A DNA stretch of 64,000 nucleotides from Nigrospora sphaerica (Eukaryota; Ascomycota; Sordariomycetes; Amphisphaeriales; Apiosporaceae). This document shows positions 63,406-64,000 of this stretch, one piece after another. The notes beneath the pieces were generated by a model. It ran no database searches, was not told the DNA's origin, and saw only the letters and a program-made list of their open reading frames with translations. A program made the translations under genes and the position numbers. How positions within the stretch are numbered: position 1 is the first letter of the stretch; every line of letters begins with the position of its first letter. Location: contig JAGVVL010000027.1 in NCBI GenBank assembly GCA_018287875.1, forward strand, positions 62,001-126,000, read 5' to 3'.

Positions 63406-64000
63406 AACGATGATGAACCACGGTCAATTGGCGCTTGCTCCGAATGAGGGTCGCCTCATTGGTATGCCTTTTCGATTCGGCTTCAGGAGAAGGCCTGGTT
63501 TTGTATGAATCGCCCTTCCAACCATGACGCCTCGTCCGTTATAAACTCCTTGAGACAGGTATGATCCTTGGAGACTATCGGGAGATACTGGGCCTATCTG
63601 CAGGTTGCGGGGTGGGAACTCCGTCGGACGCGATCCGAACTCCATTCTGTGTTTATCGTTGCTCCCCAGCGTGGGTCTGAATGGCGGCCCCATTCTTGTT
63701 GGAGTGCATATCCGCCACTTGGCGGCATTGGCAGTTAGGGAAGATGCCGTGACCGGCGACGTCGTCTTCTGCTTTGGGATACGTGCTATTCGTAAGTAAG
63801 TACATAAAACCCGACGGGCAAGTCCCGCGCCACGATGCTGGCTTGGTATTAATCGCCCCCGGATTCTGCTCTGTCGCTGTTGGGTCCCATAACACTCACT
63901 CGTTATCACCATGGTATCAACCGTAAGTCAGCAAGTCTGACCGGCCAGGCCCGTTACTAACTGGAATCCCTGGGAAGAACTGGCAACGTCTGGTGCGTTT
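63406..64000. other. Upstream region of the MFS gene
   Basis: Promoter side of the transporter. A 162-codon minus-strand frame (63912-63424) has no recognisable motif and probably is not a gene. The right edge of the window shows nothing further. Confidence 0.45.

Overview
This window reads as chromosomal DNA of a filamentous ascomycete (Pezizomycotina, probably Sordariomycetes). The evidence is the short introns (about 50-90 bases, GTRNGT donors, RCTRAC branch sites 5-20 bases before YAG), a secreted GH3 beta-glucosidase, PNP-NB-ARC-TPR and Goodbye-type STAND proteins typical of moulds, and chromodomain-type LTR retrotransposons. Exon structures below were derived by hand from frame, splice motif and phase and have not been checked against transcripts or databases.

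Left part (about 1-29 kb): accessory and rich in mobile elements. Two NLR-like genes lie on the minus strand. NLR-A (from 3710, running off the left edge) and NLR-B (22773-18512) each carry an N-terminal nucleoside-phosphorylase-like (PNP_UDP) domain, an NB-ARC NTPase and an array of near-identical 42-residue tetratricopeptide repeats. A third, stand-alone PNP protein (5914-4832) sits directly upstream of NLR-A. It looks like an NLR-A-type gene that lost the splice donor joining PNP to NB-ARC. NLR-B has one in-frame TAG in its repeat array. Between them lie a broken acyl-CoA thioesterase gene, a tRNA-like sequence, a stem-loop repeat present three times, two tandem single-TM microprotein genes (one with a PPxY motif), a solo LTR with an intact 5-bp target duplication, and a decayed chromovirus-type Ty3/Gypsy element. 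Right of NLR-B come a second solo LTR with target duplication, a truncated Gypsy element of another lineage and a frameshifted gene of unknown function.

Middle (about 29-33.5 kb): no convincing gene; the transition zone.

Right part (33.5-64 kb): ordinary gene-bearing sequence with intact genes: GH3 beta-glucosidase (+), a single-pass membrane protein with a micro-exon (-), a low-complexity protein with an F-box-like segment (-), a large Goodbye-STAND NTPase with a C-terminal Cys-rich domain (-), a polyglutamine coiled-coil protein (+), a two-TM protein with Pro-rich repeats and a very long charged helix (-), a secreted dienelactone hydrolase (-) and an ACS/Dal5-type MFS transporter (-). Long GC-rich intergenic regions separate them.

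The functional theme of the left part is probably non-self recognition or cell-death signalling: three PNP modules with two STAND scaffolds, plus a fourth, unrelated STAND protein at 43-48 kb. This is inferred from family knowledge.
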